Of a stretch of 64,000 nt of DNA, positions 19,599 through 28,964 are shown piece by piece. Source of the DNA: Wocania ichthyoenteri Th78 (lineage in GTDB: Bacteria; Bacteroidota; Bacteroidia; Flavobacteriales; Flavobacteriaceae); assembly GCF_000789235.1 (NCBI RefSeq), contig NZ_KN525716.1, positions 2,524,100 through 2,588,099 of the forward strand, given 5' to 3'. The notes below the pieces were generated by a model, which was not told the DNA's origin, did not search any database, and saw only the letters and a program-made list of their open reading frames with translations. Position numbers and translations under genes: made by a program. Numbering within the stretch: the stretch's first letter is position 1; the number at the start of each line of letters is the position of its first letter.

Positions 19599-22337
19599 CT
19601 ACAGCTCGTAAAGAACTTTAAATGTAACAAAGCGAGGTTGTATAAAAGTCTCAGAATTAAATACAGCAAGGTTATTTGCGCTATTTTGTACTCGCGAATC
19701 AATGTCTAATAAATTAGTCGCTTTAATTTCATATTCCCATTTAGCATCTCTGTCTTTTCGATAAGCTAAAGAGGCATCCCATGTTTTAAATGATTGCGAC
19801 GGCTCCATACCGCTATCTTGATTTGTATAGGTGTATTCTGTTTTAAATGTAACAGATTTCCAGATGTAAGTATCAAAATCTACAGATGGTGCATTGGTAA
19901 TAAATTTGGTTGAGCTTGTACCTAAATTATTATTTGAAACACTATAACGATACCTAAATCTAACGTTTGGTGCATCTCTAAAATTAGTGCGTAATTCTGG
20001 TCTGTAACTTTGGGTAAATCGCTCACTTAAAGACTGCCTGCCTTGTACAAACTGATTAATTTTACTATAATTAAAATTAGCAGATAAACTCGCTCTTAAT
20101 TTACCAAAAGTACGTTGTATGCGTCCGTTTGCCGATACACTTTCATCAGCAAAATTAGAATTAAAAAATGTACTGGTTCTAATAACGTTTTCAAAATCTG
20201 TTAAGCCTCTTATCTGATCAATGTTTTTAGAATAAGAAAGACGTCCAAAAACATTGGTGTAATTAAACAGATTAAAGCTACTATAAAATAGACTAACATT
20301 GTGCGATAAGGCATTTTGCAAATCGGGTTCGCCAAACTGAATGCTATTGAAATTATTAAAAACCAAGCCTTGTGCTAATCGCGTAACATCGGTAAATTGA
20401 TTTTGCATAGTGTACCGTAGGGTTAAACTTTCGCTCTTTTTGAATTGAATACGGGTTTCTAAATCTGGTAAAAATTTAAAAAAGTTACCTTTAAATGTTT
20501 CTCCAAACTGACTATTTTTGTTACCGTAAGCATGTACAGAAAATCCTGGAGTTATTGTAAACTTACCTGTTTTTAAAGTGTAATGAACACCTAAATATAC
20601 ATCGCTAAAATTATAATTGGTATCATTTGTGGCTAATCCGTCATTAAATGTTGGTGTTGGGTTAAAAGGTGAGCCGTTTTCTAAAAACTGAAAAATATTT
20701 GAATTGAATTCTTGCTTACTTAAAATAGTACCTAAAGTGAAGTTTATATTGCTTTTTGCATTAAGGATATTGTAATAATCTAGTTTAGCATCAAGTTGGT
20801 TGGATTTAATACGTCTATCTTGGCCTAAATCGTAGTTATTTAACGTAGTATTAAAACCCATAGCCTTAGCAGTGGTATCAAAGGCGTCTCTATCATTTGG
20901 ATCTGCTTCATCGTTATTATTTGGGTCGTTTACTAACAACGCATTATAAAACGGGTCTTCATTTTTTATTAAATGCTGCGCTTCAAAAGCAAAAATATTA
21001 GTTTCATTAAGCGTGTAATAATAATTAAAATTTTGATTTATGCTGAATGGTGTTACTTCATCCAGCTGATTTGTACTTCCTATTACGGAAGACAATAGGT
21101 TTTGAGTTTGTACGTCTTTTGAAAAACGTCCTAAAATATCATAATCTAATTGATTATTAAAATTAGGTTTGTAAGATGCACTTAATTTTGCTAAACCTTG
21201 ATTGGAGCGTTCTTTACTATTTTGTTCGGTGGCTTCGTCAGGTATTCCTAAATCGGCATCGGCATATTGCACAAAGCTTGTTTCTTTAGACATAATACGA
21301 CTGCTATTATAAATTGCAAACCCGCTTATATCTAATGTTTTTTTTGGAGAATAGCTAAAATTAGATGCTGCTAATTTGTTCTCAATTTCAAGAGCATTGT
21401 TTTGACTTGTTAAAAAGTTAAGTCCGTTATCTCCTAAATTAATGCTAGTACCACTGCCTCTACTTGGTGCTCGAAAACCGCCACCAAATCCGCGAAGGTC
21501 GCGACGTGTTAATGCCAATTCTCCAGTATTGTTTAAATCACCTATAAAATTAAGGCTAAATTTAGGGCTATAATAAAACAGCTTTGGTTGCACTAAATAA
21601 AGTTCATTATCTGGAGATTCACCTCCGCCAGCGGTAATATTACCAAACCAAAAATTCTCTTTGCCTTCTTTAAGTTTTATATTTATTGCTACATTATCTT
21701 GATTGTTGGTGACACTACTTAACTGACCAACTTCGGAATAATTTCGTAATACTTGCACTTTATCAACCGCATTTGAAGGAATGTTTTTTGTTGCTAATTT
21801 GGTGTCGCCATCAAAAAAATCTTTTCCGTTAACCATGAGTTTATTAACAATTTTACCTTCTACTTCTACTTGCCCATCATCATTAATTTCTACACCTGGT
21901 AATTTTTCTAAAATATCTTCAAGCTTTCTTTCTGTACCATTTTTGAATGAATCAGCATTGTAAATTAATGTATCGCCTTTTACTGTTACGGGCATTTCGT
22001 ATGTAAGTTCAATAGCGTCTAAAGCATTGTCTGCTTGCATTGAAACATTTCTAATCATATCTGTTTCTTTGGTAGAAATAGTTTCTTTAAAAGCCTTCAT
22101 GCCTATATAGCTTACTTGTAAACTATAGTTGGTGTTTTTTTCTAAATTTAATTTATAGCGCCCTTCATCATTTGTAATTCCATAAGATTCTAATGCTTGA
22201 GTTTCTTGGTTTATGGCTATTACATTTGCCAATTCAAGTGGGTTACCTATACTGTCTTTTACGACACCTTGTAGTTTTATTTGGGCAAAAACTGTACTTG
22301 TTATTAATATAAGTAGCGTGGTTATTTTTAATTTCAT
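19599..22337 (-). CDS. outer membrane beta-barrel protein with CarboxypepD-reg-like and plug-like domains (TonB-receptor-like)
   Basis: 912 residues with a Sec signal (MKLKITTLLILITSTVFAQ). Residues about 20-110 form a carboxypeptidase-D regulatory-like domain (LQGVVKDSIGNPLELANVIAIN). A plug-like segment follows (TERKLEDILEKLPGVEINDDGQVEVEGK), then a long outer membrane barrel ending in alternating aromatic strands (FIQPRFVTFKVLYEL). This is the Bacteroidota barrel type related to TonB-dependent receptors, without an obvious TonB box or SusD partner. It is followed upstream by two GLPGLI genes on the same strand, an arrangement that suggests a shared envelope role. Confidence 0.8.
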   Translation of the reverse strand: MKLKITTLLILITSTVFAQIKLQGVVKDSIGNPLELANVIAINQETQALESYGITNDEGRYKLNLEKNTNYSLQVSYIGMKAFKETISTKETDMIRNVSMQADNALDAIELTYEMPVTVKGDTLIYNADSFKNGTERKLEDILEKLPGVEINDDGQVEVEGKIVNKLMVNGKDFFDGDTKLATKNIPSNAVDKVQVLRNYSEVGQLSSVTNNQDNVAINIKLKEGKENFWFGNITAGGGESPDNELYLVQPKLFYYSPKFSLNFIGDLNNTGELALTRRDLRGFGGGFRAPSRGSGTSINLGDNGLNFLTSQNNALEIENKLAASNFSYSPKKTLDISGFAIYNSSRIMSKETSFVQYADADLGIPDEATEQNSKERSNQGLAKLSASYKPNFNNQLDYDILGRFSKDVQTQNLLSSVIGSTNQLDEVTPFSINQNFNYYYTLNETNIFAFEAQHLIKNEDPFYNALLVNDPNNNDEADPNDRDAFDTTAKAMGFNTTLNNYDLGQDRRIKSNQLDAKLDYYNILNAKSNINFTLGTILSKQEFNSNIFQFLENGSPFNPTPTFNDGLATNDTNYNFSDVYLGVHYTLKTGKFTITPGFSVHAYGNKNSQFGETFKGNFFKFLPDLETRIQFKKSESLTLRYTMQNQFTDVTRLAQGLVFNNFNSIQFGEPDLQNALSHNVSLFYSSFNLFNYTNVFGRLSYSKNIDQIRGLTDFENVIRTSTFFNSNFADESVSANGRIQRTFGKLRASLSANFNYSKINQFVQGRQSLSERFTQSYRPELRTNFRDAPNVRFRYRYSVSNNNLGTSSTKFITNAPSVDFDTYIWKSVTFKTEYTYTNQDSGMEPSQSFKTWDASLAYRKDRDAKWEYEIKATNLLDIDSRVQNSANNLAVFNSETFIQPRFVTFKVLYEL

Positions 22338-22382
22338 TAAGTATTTTTTTTAGCTTATTAATTTATCTTTTTTGCTATTTTG

Positions 22383-23240
22383 TTATCGTCGCCTTCTTCT
22401 AAAGTTTTCACGCATTTCCTCCATTTTATTTTCTAAAATCTTGTTGTACTCCATTTGGGTTACTTCTTTTCCTTTTGAAGGTTTTTTAATTTCATCCTTT
22501 TCTTCTGGGTTCATAACAATTTTTGAACATAAAATAGTTGTTCTTCCTGCATTTACTTCTAAGATTAAACCTGGAAGACCCCAATATTCACCTGGTCCTT
22601 GGCTAATTGGAATTTGAAGTGTGTACCACGCTTCAACTTGAATTAACTTTTTAGAATCGATGGTTTTAGGTTCTTTAGTTTTAGTTGAGTCTTGCTTATT
22701 AGTTCTGTTTTCTGAAGGTCTTCTAAATCTTGTGAAGTTAAAACTAGAATCAGCAATTGTTGCAGTAGCTTTAAAGCACGTGTATTGTCCTATTTGCTTT
22801 GTTTCGCTGCCCATTATCCAATGTATTGGAGATAAAGAATCTTTAATTAAAAATTGTTTTCCGAATAATTCTTGATCTTGTAAAAGCAACTTTTCTTTTA
22901 TGTTTTTATATTGATTGCCACCTGTAAAGCTAGACATCATGCCTCTAAATCTTCCGCCTTGTCCTTGACCAGGAGCTTCTAATTTTTCTTCTTCTTTATA
23001 AATAGATTCTGTTTTATTAAAGGTTAAAACATAAGTTTTTTCAAACATACTTTTCATACGTTCTGCAATTTGCTTTTTTTGTTCTTCGCTCATTCCAGGT
23101 CGCCCAAAATTATTCATGTCGATAGATGTTTTCGACATGTAGTATGCTTTACCTTGAAAATTGTTTTGAGTAAAAGAAAAAAAGGAAATAAGTAGTATTA
23201 AATTAGAAACAGAATATTTAAAAAAAGCAGTAATCTTCAT
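22383..23240 (-). CDS. GLPGLI family exported protein (copy 1)
   Basis: 285 residues with an N-terminal signal (FKYSVSNLILLISFFSFTQN). The defining motif GLPGLI is at residues 221-226, followed by LEVNAGRTT and CSKIVMNPEEKDEIKKP. It ends in an Arg-rich tail (NFRRRRR). The family is widespread in Bacteroidota and of unknown function. The gene is paralogous to its upstream neighbour along the whole length (YKNIKEKLLLQDQELFGK versus YKNVKENRYTNKTETYGK). It sits between the barrel protein gene and copy 2 in one operon. Confidence 0.85.
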   Translation of the reverse strand: MKITAFFKYSVSNLILLISFFSFTQNNFQGKAYYMSKTSIDMNNFGRPGMSEEQKKQIAERMKSMFEKTYVLTFNKTESIYKEEEKLEAPGQGQGGRFRGMMSSFTGGNQYKNIKEKLLLQDQELFGKQFLIKDSLSPIHWIMGSETKQIGQYTCFKATATIADSSFNFTRFRRPSENRTNKQDSTKTKEPKTIDSKKLIQVEAWYTLQIPISQGPGEYWGLPGLILEVNAGRTTILCSKIVMNPEEKDEIKKPSKGKEVTQMEYNKILENKMEEMRENFRRRRR

Positions 23241-23322
23241 TCTATAAAATCTTTTAGGTTAGATATTAAATATCTATTAAGACTTTTAAAAACTATAATG
23301 GTTTAATTTAAAACCAATTTAT

Positions 23323-24144
23323 TTATCCGCCAACTCTAATCATAACCCTTTCGCCATCGCCGCTACCTCTTCGAGTACGAAATTGCTCCATCATTTCTTT
23401 GGATTTTTTGTCCATTATTTCGTCAAATTTTGCTTGTGTTACTGCTTTGCCTTTTGTGGGTTCTTCAATTTTTACAGACTCTTTTGGGTTAATAACAATT
23501 TTACTGCAAACCAATGTTAAATCACCATCGTTAGCCTCTAATATCAATCCTGGAAGTCCATAAAAATCTGAAGGACCATTATTAACAGGGATTTGTGGCG
23601 TGTACCATACTGTTGTGGTTCGGTCTTTTGTTATTTCTTCGGTTTCGCCTTTATCAGTAAAAGTTTGTGTGGTATAATTGTCTTTAAAAACAGCTTTAAA
23701 ACAAGTGTAGTCGCCAATATTTTTAGTTTCGTTTACCAATTCCCATGTTCTATTGGTTAACGTGTCTTTTATCAAAAAAAGCTTTCCGTAAGTTTCTGTT
23801 TTATTGGTGTATCTATTTTCTTTTACATTTTTATACATCACATCTGATCCTTCCGATATTCTAATTTGAATTCCAGATTGAGCCAGCGAAGGTGCTTCTA
23901 ACTTTTCATTTCGTTTATAAATTGATTCGTTTTTGTTAAACGTTAAGGTGTATTCTTGCTGAAATTGTTTTCGTATTTGCTCTTGAATTTGTTTTTGTAT
24001 GGCATCGGTCATGTTTTCATTGTTCATTTTCAAGTCCACTTTTCTGTGTGATTTATAAGTAGCTACACCTTGAAAATCTTGTGCATTCCCATTTGCTACT
24101 ACTAAAGTTAATGCTACAATAATGATTTTAATAATTGTTTTCAT
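23323..24144 (-). CDS. GLPGLI family exported protein (copy 2)
   Basis: 273 residues with a Sec signal (TIIKIIIVALTLVVANGNAQ). The family motif is at residues 196-201, followed by LEANDGDLTLVCSKIVINP. The C-terminal GKAVTQAKFDEIMDKKSKEMMEQF parallels copy 1. It is the first gene of the operon reading towards the barrel protein gene. It is divergent from the kinase/regulator pair, across a 142-base spacer holding three GTTAAC sites. The function is unknown; an envelope role is inferred. Confidence 0.85.
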   Translation of the reverse strand: MKTIIKIIIVALTLVVANGNAQDFQGVATYKSHRKVDLKMNNENMTDAIQKQIQEQIRKQFQQEYTLTFNKNESIYKRNEKLEAPSLAQSGIQIRISEGSDVMYKNVKENRYTNKTETYGKLFLIKDTLTNRTWELVNETKNIGDYTCFKAVFKDNYTTQTFTDKGETEEITKDRTTTVWYTPQIPVNNGPSDFYGLPGLILEANDGDLTLVCSKIVINPKESVKIEEPTKGKAVTQAKFDEIMDKKSKEMMEQFRTRRGSGDGERVMIRVGG

Positions 24145-24221
24145 GTTGTTTTTTTAAATTGATTACTGTTCGTTTTTTGATTAATGAATTACAAATATGA
24201 AAAGTAAAATGGCTTTAAATA

Positions 24222-24247
24222 GTTAACAAGTGTTAACGAGTGTTAAC
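24222..24247. promoter_or_regulatory. three GTTAAC sites at exact 10-bp intervals (candidate response-regulator operator)
   Basis: GTTAAC occurs at 24222-24227, 24232-24237 and 24242-24247, with related spacers (AAGT, GAGT). This phasing puts all three on one face of the DNA. They lie directly upstream of the kinase gene promoter and between it and the divergent GLPGLI operon, so either or both could be controlled by the adjacent OmpR-type regulator. Confidence 0.65.
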
Positions 24248-24250
24248 CCA

Positions 24251-24282
24251 TTGGTTTTGTATCGGTTTAACCTTTACTTTTG
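24251..24282 (+). promoter_or_regulatory. promoter of the histidine kinase/response regulator pair
   Basis: TTG at 24251-24253 and TACTTTTG (TAnnTTTG) at 24275-24282 are 21 bases apart, close to the Bacteroidota -33/-7 arrangement. The ATG of the kinase follows four bases after the -7 box, so the transcript would be nearly leaderless. Confidence 0.5.
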
Positions 24283-24286
24283 AAAT

Positions 24287-25753
24287 ATGAATGAGAAGAA
24301 ATATAAATGGATTTTATATTTAATTGTAACTACTATTTTATTAACTATAGTTGTGCAATGCTATTGGAATTACAAAAATTATTTGCAAAATAAACAGAAC
24401 TTTATAAACCAAGTACAGGTTGGTTTTGATAATGCTTTAGATACGTATTATGCAGATTTAGCAGAAGCTAACCAAATGACTTTTATTGATATTGAGAATG
24501 ATAGTTTAAAATTTAAAAATCAATTAAATCGTTTAAATACAGATTCTATTTTTAGAAAAGTTCAAGAAAATTATAGAGGCGACATCCATAAAGAAATTAC
24601 AGGTTTTACACAAATAAAAGGGTCAGATAGTGGTTTTACATTTTCAAAAGGAGAAAATCATATCAAACAAATAAAAGTTATTAGAGGCAAAAAAGCTTCA
24701 GATAGCTTAAAACTTATAAAAGGAATTACTTCTATTTTTATATCTATTCATAATGATACTTTAGATTTTAAAAAACTAAATCCTATTATAAAAGATGAAT
24801 TTAAAAGAAAACTATTAGATATTAATTTCGCGTTAAAACATTATAAAAACGATAGTGTTTTTAACACCTTTAATACCGCAATTGAAAGCTCTGATTTTTT
24901 AAGAACCACATCTAAATCTACCTTTTTAAAGCAAAACGAAAGCTTAGAAATTGCTTATCCAAACGCCACAAAAATCATATTAAAAAGAAGCGCACTTAGT
25001 ATTTTAATATCCACAATTCTTGTTTTAACCGTTATTAGTTGTTTGCTGTATCTTTTAAAAATCATTAAAAACCAGAAGCAACTAGCTGAAGTAAAAAACG
25101 ATTTAATTAGCAATATTACCCACGAGTTTAAAACCCCAATTGCTACTATTGGCGTTGCTATTGAAAGCATTAAAAACTTTAATGCCATTGATGATAAAGA
25201 GAAAACAAAAACCTATTTGGAAATGTCTAACAATCAACTCTCCAAACTCAATATTATGGTTGAAAAATTACTGGAAACCGCCACTTTAGATAGCGATAGC
25301 TTAAAGCTTGAAAAGGATCAATATAATATTACCAATATATTACAAAACATTGTTGATAAGCATAAAATACAAACTGAAAAAACAATACTATATAAAGCAA
25401 CTTTAAGTGACATATTTGTTAATGTTGACGCTTTTCATTTTGAAAATGCCATAAATAACATTTTAGATAATGCTATTAAGTACGGTGGAAATACTATTAA
25501 TATTGATTTAACTCAAAACTCAATTGCCTTTACCATTACTATTTCAGATGATGGAAATATGTTAACAAAAGCAAATAAAGATAAGATTTTTGAAAAATTT
25601 TATCGTGTTTCAAAAGGGAACACACACGATATAAAAGGCTTTGGAATTGGTTTGTATTATGCTAAAAAAATCACAGAAAAGCATGGTGGCACTATTCATT
25701 TAGATATAAAAAATAATCAAACAACTTTTAAAATGTCTTTCCCAAATGAATAA
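24287..25753 (+). CDS. two-component sensor histidine kinase
   Basis: 488 residues. One transmembrane helix at about 7-27 and a second at about 235-257 flank a roughly 205-residue periplasmic sensor region with no recognised domain. The HisKA box is NDLISNITHEFKTPIAT with phospho-acceptor His279. The ATPase domain shows the N box (NAINNILDNAIKYGG), a G1-like region (ISDDGN), the F box (IFEKFYRVSKG) and G2 (GFGIGLYYAKKI). Its end overlaps the regulator gene by 8 bases. It probably signals to the divergent GLPGLI/barrel operon. Confidence 0.93.
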   Translation: MNEKKYKWILYLIVTTILLTIVVQCYWNYKNYLQNKQNFINQVQVGFDNALDTYYADLAEANQMTFIDIENDSLKFKNQLNRLNTDSIFRKVQENYRGDIHKEITGFTQIKGSDSGFTFSKGENHIKQIKVIRGKKASDSLKLIKGITSIFISIHNDTLDFKKLNPIIKDEFKRKLLDINFALKHYKNDSVFNTFNTAIESSDFLRTTSKSTFLKQNESLEIAYPNATKIILKRSALSILISTILVLTVISCLLYLLKIIKNQKQLAEVKNDLISNITHEFKTPIATIGVAIESIKNFNAIDDKEKTKTYLEMSNNQLSKLNIMVEKLLETATLDSDSLKLEKDQYNITNILQNIVDKHKIQTEKTILYKATLSDIFVNVDAFHFENAINNILDNAIKYGGNTINIDLTQNSIAFTITISDDGNMLTKANKDKIFEKFYRVSKGNTHDIKGFGIGLYYAKKITEKHGGTIHLDIKNNQTTFKMSFPNE

Positions 25754-26429
25754 GCGAATAACTGTACTTTTAGCAGAAGACGAGCCTGCATTAGGGCAAA
25801 TAATTAAAGAGAGTTTAGAAACCCGAAACTTTAAAGTTTTGTTATGCGAAAATGGTGAGGTTGCTTTAAAAGCCTATCAAAAAGAGCAGCCAGAAATTCT
25901 AGTTTTAGATGTAATGATGCCAAAAAAAGATGGGTTTACTTTAGCTAAAGAAATACGATTGGAAAACAACACTATTCCTATTATATTTTTAACTGCAAAA
26001 TCGCAAACCCAAGATGTAGTTGAGGGTTTTTCTATTGGCGGAAATGACTATTTAAAAAAGCCATTTAGCATAGAAGAGTTAATTGTTAGAATCAATAATT
26101 TATTGCGTAGAACCGAGCTTCAAAAAAACGTGGAAATCTTAAAAATTGGGCATTATACCTTTAATTTCCCCAAGCAAATACTGCAATTTAACAGTGAAGA
26201 ACCCGTGCAGTTAACTCATCGTGAAGCCCATTTGTTGTTTCATTTAATTAAAAACCAAAACGCGGTTTTAAATCGGTCTGTAATTCTGAAAAAACTTTGG
26301 GGTAATGATGATTTTTTCTCGGCGAGAAGTATGGATGTTTTTATTACCAAGCTTCGCAAAAAACTAAATCAAGACGAAAGCATTCAAATTTTAAATGTTC
26401 GTGGGTTTGGATATAAACTAATTTGCTGA
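25746..26429 (+). CDS. OmpR/PhoB-family response regulator
   Basis: 227 residues. The receiver domain has acidic residues EDE near position 10, phospho-acceptor Asp55 (LVLDVMMPKKDG), Thr in FLTAK and Lys in YLKKPF. The C-terminal winged helix includes LTHREAHLLFHLIKN and SMDVFITKLRKKLNQDESIQILNVRGFGYKL. It is cotranscribed and translationally coupled with the kinase. OmpR-type regulators bind direct repeats about 10-11 bp apart, which fits the GTTAAC triplet upstream. Confidence 0.94.
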   Translation: MNKRITVLLAEDEPALGQIIKESLETRNFKVLLCENGEVALKAYQKEQPEILVLDVMMPKKDGFTLAKEIRLENNTIPIIFLTAKSQTQDVVEGFSIGGNDYLKKPFSIEELIVRINNLLRRTELQKNVEILKIGHYTFNFPKQILQFNSEEPVQLTHREAHLLFHLIKNQNAVLNRSVILKKLWGNDDFFSARSMDVFITKLRKKLNQDESIQILNVRGFGYKLIC

Positions 26430-26468
26430 ATGTGGTTTGATTTTTGTATTTTTCCGAATACAATGAAA

Positions 26469-26539
26469 ACCCATAATGGGTATTTAAGATAAAATGCAGA
26501 AACGAACCTTACTTACAATATGATTGCTTAAGGTTTGTT
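26469..26539 (+). promoter_or_regulatory. two inverted repeats between the response regulator and the next gene
   Basis: ACCCATAATGGGT (26469-26481) is a perfect 6+1+6 palindrome. AACGAACCTTA (26501-26511) pairs with TAAGGTTTGTT (26529-26539), 11 bp including one G-U pair, 12 bases before the ATG at 26552. The first may be a weak terminator or operator, the second a leader hairpin. No role can be assigned from sequence. Confidence 0.45.
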
Positions 26540-26551
26540 CAGTTTAAATTA

Positions 26552-27346
26552 ATGAGATTAATACCTTTCTTTTTCTTTTTTGTTTCCATAGTCGCGTTTC
26601 CGCAAAAAACGATTAAAACGACATTCGTTAAAAAAATTGAGCTTAAAGCAGAAAGCATAATTTCTGTTGATAAAGTCAGCGATTTCGAAGTCATTAAATA
26701 TATCGACAACAACACTTTATTTAGAAAACATAAAGACGCTATTATTTATAATTACAGCAACGTACAATTGGGAGACATCACAACGGTTGATGCTTTTAGT
26801 CCTTTAAAAATCAAAGTCTTTTACAAAAACTTTAATACGATTGTGGTTTTAGACAATCGATTTTCCGAAATGGACAAAATCGATTTCAACACCATAAAAC
26901 CGTATAAAAATATATCGCATGTTTCTACAGGTTTTGGCAGCAAGCTTTGGGTTTTTAATCAGGATTTGCAACAATTAGAACTTTTCAACTATAAAACCGG
27001 AGAGGTTTGGGCAAAAGCACTCCCCGTGCAGTCGCTTGTAATTCAGCTTGTAAGCAGTTATACCTATTGCTGGTTGCTTACAGAAAAGTACTTATATAAA
27101 TACGATGCCTATGGTAGTCTTATTTATAAAATCGAAAATAAAAACTATACGGCCTTGGCTTTAAATTATGGCAACATAGTGCTTCAATCCAGCGATAAAA
27201 GCTTGTACTATTTACCAAAAAACAGTCAGGTTATTACCCCTATTGAAACACCAAAATTGTTAATAAAACAGTTTTTAGTAACCAGAGGAAGCTTGTATAT
27301 TTACGACAATGAATTTCTTCATGAATACCAACTAATAAAAGATTAA
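26552..27346 (+). CDS. exported protein of unknown function, beta-propeller-like
   Basis: 264 residues with a short hydrophobic signal (MRLIPFFFFFVSIVAFPQK). The rest is rich in alternating hydrophobic/aromatic strands with repeated patterns such as LWVFNQDLQQLELFNYKTGEVW and YLYKYDAYGSLIYKIENKNYTALAL, suggesting a WD/YVTN-like propeller. No catalytic motif is seen. It lies five bases before the deoxynucleoside kinase gene, so the two are probably cotranscribed, but no functional link is evident. Confidence 0.65.
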   Translation: MRLIPFFFFFVSIVAFPQKTIKTTFVKKIELKAESIISVDKVSDFEVIKYIDNNTLFRKHKDAIIYNYSNVQLGDITTVDAFSPLKIKVFYKNFNTIVVLDNRFSEMDKIDFNTIKPYKNISHVSTGFGSKLWVFNQDLQQLELFNYKTGEVWAKALPVQSLVIQLVSSYTYCWLLTEKYLYKYDAYGSLIYKIENKNYTALALNYGNIVLQSSDKSLYYLPKNSQVITPIETPKLLIKQFLVTRGSLYIYDNEFLHEYQLIKD

Positions 27347-27351
27347 AAATT

Positions 27352-27966
27352 ATGCACGTTGCAATTGCAGGAAACATTGGCGCAGGAAAAACTACGCTTA
27401 CAAAATTACTCGCAAAACATTATAAGTGGGAAGCACAACTTGAAGATGTTGTAGATAACCCGTATTTAGACGATTTTTACAATCAAATGGAGCGCTGGAG
27501 TTTTAACTTGCAAGTGTATTTTTTAAATAGCAGATTCCGTCAAGTGGCTCAAATTCGAGAAAGTGGTAAAGACATTATTCAAGACCGAACCATTTATGAA
27601 GATGCTCATATTTTCGCACCCAATTTGCATGCTATGGGTTTAATGACTAATCGTGATTTTGAAAATTACTCATCGCTTTTCAATCTTATGGAATCTTTTG
27701 TACAAGGTCCAGATTTACTTATTTATTTACGCAGCTCTATATCTAATTTAGTTGAACAAATCCATAAACGTGGTCGTGATTACGAAAACTCAATAAGTAT
27801 AGATTATTTAAGTAGACTTAACGAACGCTATGAGGCTTGGATTTCTAAATACGACAAAGGCAATTTGCTAATTATAGATGTAGATAATTTAGATTTTGTA
27901 TCAAACCCCGAAGATTTAGGTGGCATTATTAATAAAGTGGAAGCCGAAATTAATGGGCTTTTTTAA
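27352..27966 (+). CDS. deoxynucleoside kinase
   Basis: 204 residues of the dNK/dGK family, which salvages deoxynucleosides by phosphorylation. The P-loop is GNIGAGKTT at residues 7-15. A DR(S/T)IYED-like motif (IIQDRTIYEDAHIFA) contacts the substrate, and the LID-type arginines are in HKRGRDYENSI. It is cytoplasmic. Its end overlaps the convergent App1-like gene by four bases. Nucleoside preference cannot be read from the sequence. Confidence 0.88.
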   Translation: MHVAIAGNIGAGKTTLTKLLAKHYKWEAQLEDVVDNPYLDDFYNQMERWSFNLQVYFLNSRFRQVAQIRESGKDIIQDRTIYEDAHIFAPNLHAMGLMTNRDFENYSSLFNLMESFVQGPDLLIYLRSSISNLVEQIHKRGRDYENSISIDYLSRLNERYEAWISKYDKGNLLIIDVDNLDFVSNPEDLGGIINKVEAEINGLF

Positions 27967-28964
27967 TCCTTTATAAAACCATGTTTTCTTGCGTGTTCTA
28001 TGGCTTGCTTACTACTTTCAATTAATAACGCTGGTGTTGTTTTGTAACTTTTATATAAGCCAGTAACTCTGAGCATTTTCTTTTTATGATTAACGTTTCT
28101 TAAATATATAGCCAAAATCCTATCTGGATAAGTTTCTGCAATTTCAAGGTAAATGTCTGGATCATGTTCACCACTATCTCCTATTAAAATAAACTTAAGA
28201 TTAGGGTAAGTTTTTAAAAGATTAATAATTTCTTTTTGCTTTTGTGGCTTTTCATTCTTTTTCTTTTTTGAAAAAGGACTTGGAAAATTTCTTAAAATTA
28301 TAGGTCCTTTTGGAAAGTTGTTCTTTTTTAAAAAATAATTTAAATACCGATACAAATTCCATGGACTATGACTTACGTAAAACATAGGATTTGCTTCGTT
28401 TCCTGTTTTGCCTTGGTGTAATAAATGATAGAATTCTGGAGCGCCTTCCAAAGGCAAACGTTTTCCTGCTGAAGTAAGAAGCGTATTTATTAAAACCCGC
28501 CACTTTAAAACAGAGGTTAAACCCGTATGTAGTATCGTATCGTCTATATCACTAATAACACCAAATGTTGCTTTTTCTGACGGAATAAGCATCTCTCCTG
28601 GAAAACGATTTTCAGATTGAATAGGTCTAGTTAAGTGTTCTTCCCTATAGGAAAACTCTAATTTAATCCAGCCTTCTTCGTTAATATATTTACTAATATC
28701 ATCAACTTGTTCATCCAATAAAAAATAGCCTTTATTGTCAGTTTTGGTATAAAAAAAATTATCATCACCCATTTTAATCATGAGTTCTGTATGCTTTATT
28801 TCGTCAGTTTCAAAACGTTTCCATGCATTTAAAAGTAATTTAAATATGCCTTTAACTTTCAAATTAATACTTTCATCTTCAATAGCTCTTCCTCTTAAAT
28901 ATAAGTGATTAGATGTTCCGTAGGTTTGAAAAGCTATAATTTGAAGTGGGTCTTTCTTGAACAT
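27963..28964 (-). CDS. App1-like phosphatidate phosphatase domain protein (DUF2183)
   Basis: 333 residues. A HAD-type catalytic motif, DIDDTILHTG, lies near residues 139-148 after FGVIS. Later conserved parts are FYVSHSPWNLYRYLNYFL and FILIGDSGEHDPDIYLEIA, typical of the App1/DUF2183 family whose yeast member dephosphorylates phosphatidate. The first 130 residues are a beta-rich domain. No signal peptide is seen. The bacterial substrate is not established. Confidence 0.82.
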   Translation of the reverse strand: MFKKDPLQIIAFQTYGTSNHLYLRGRAIEDESINLKVKGIFKLLLNAWKRFETDEIKHTELMIKMGDDNFFYTKTDNKGYFLLDEQVDDISKYINEEGWIKLEFSYREEHLTRPIQSENRFPGEMLIPSEKATFGVISDIDDTILHTGLTSVLKWRVLINTLLTSAGKRLPLEGAPEFYHLLHQGKTGNEANPMFYVSHSPWNLYRYLNYFLKKNNFPKGPIILRNFPSPFSKKKKNEKPQKQKEIINLLKTYPNLKFILIGDSGEHDPDIYLEIAETYPDRILAIYLRNVNHKKKMLRVTGLYKSYKTTPALLIESSKQAIEHARKHGFIKD

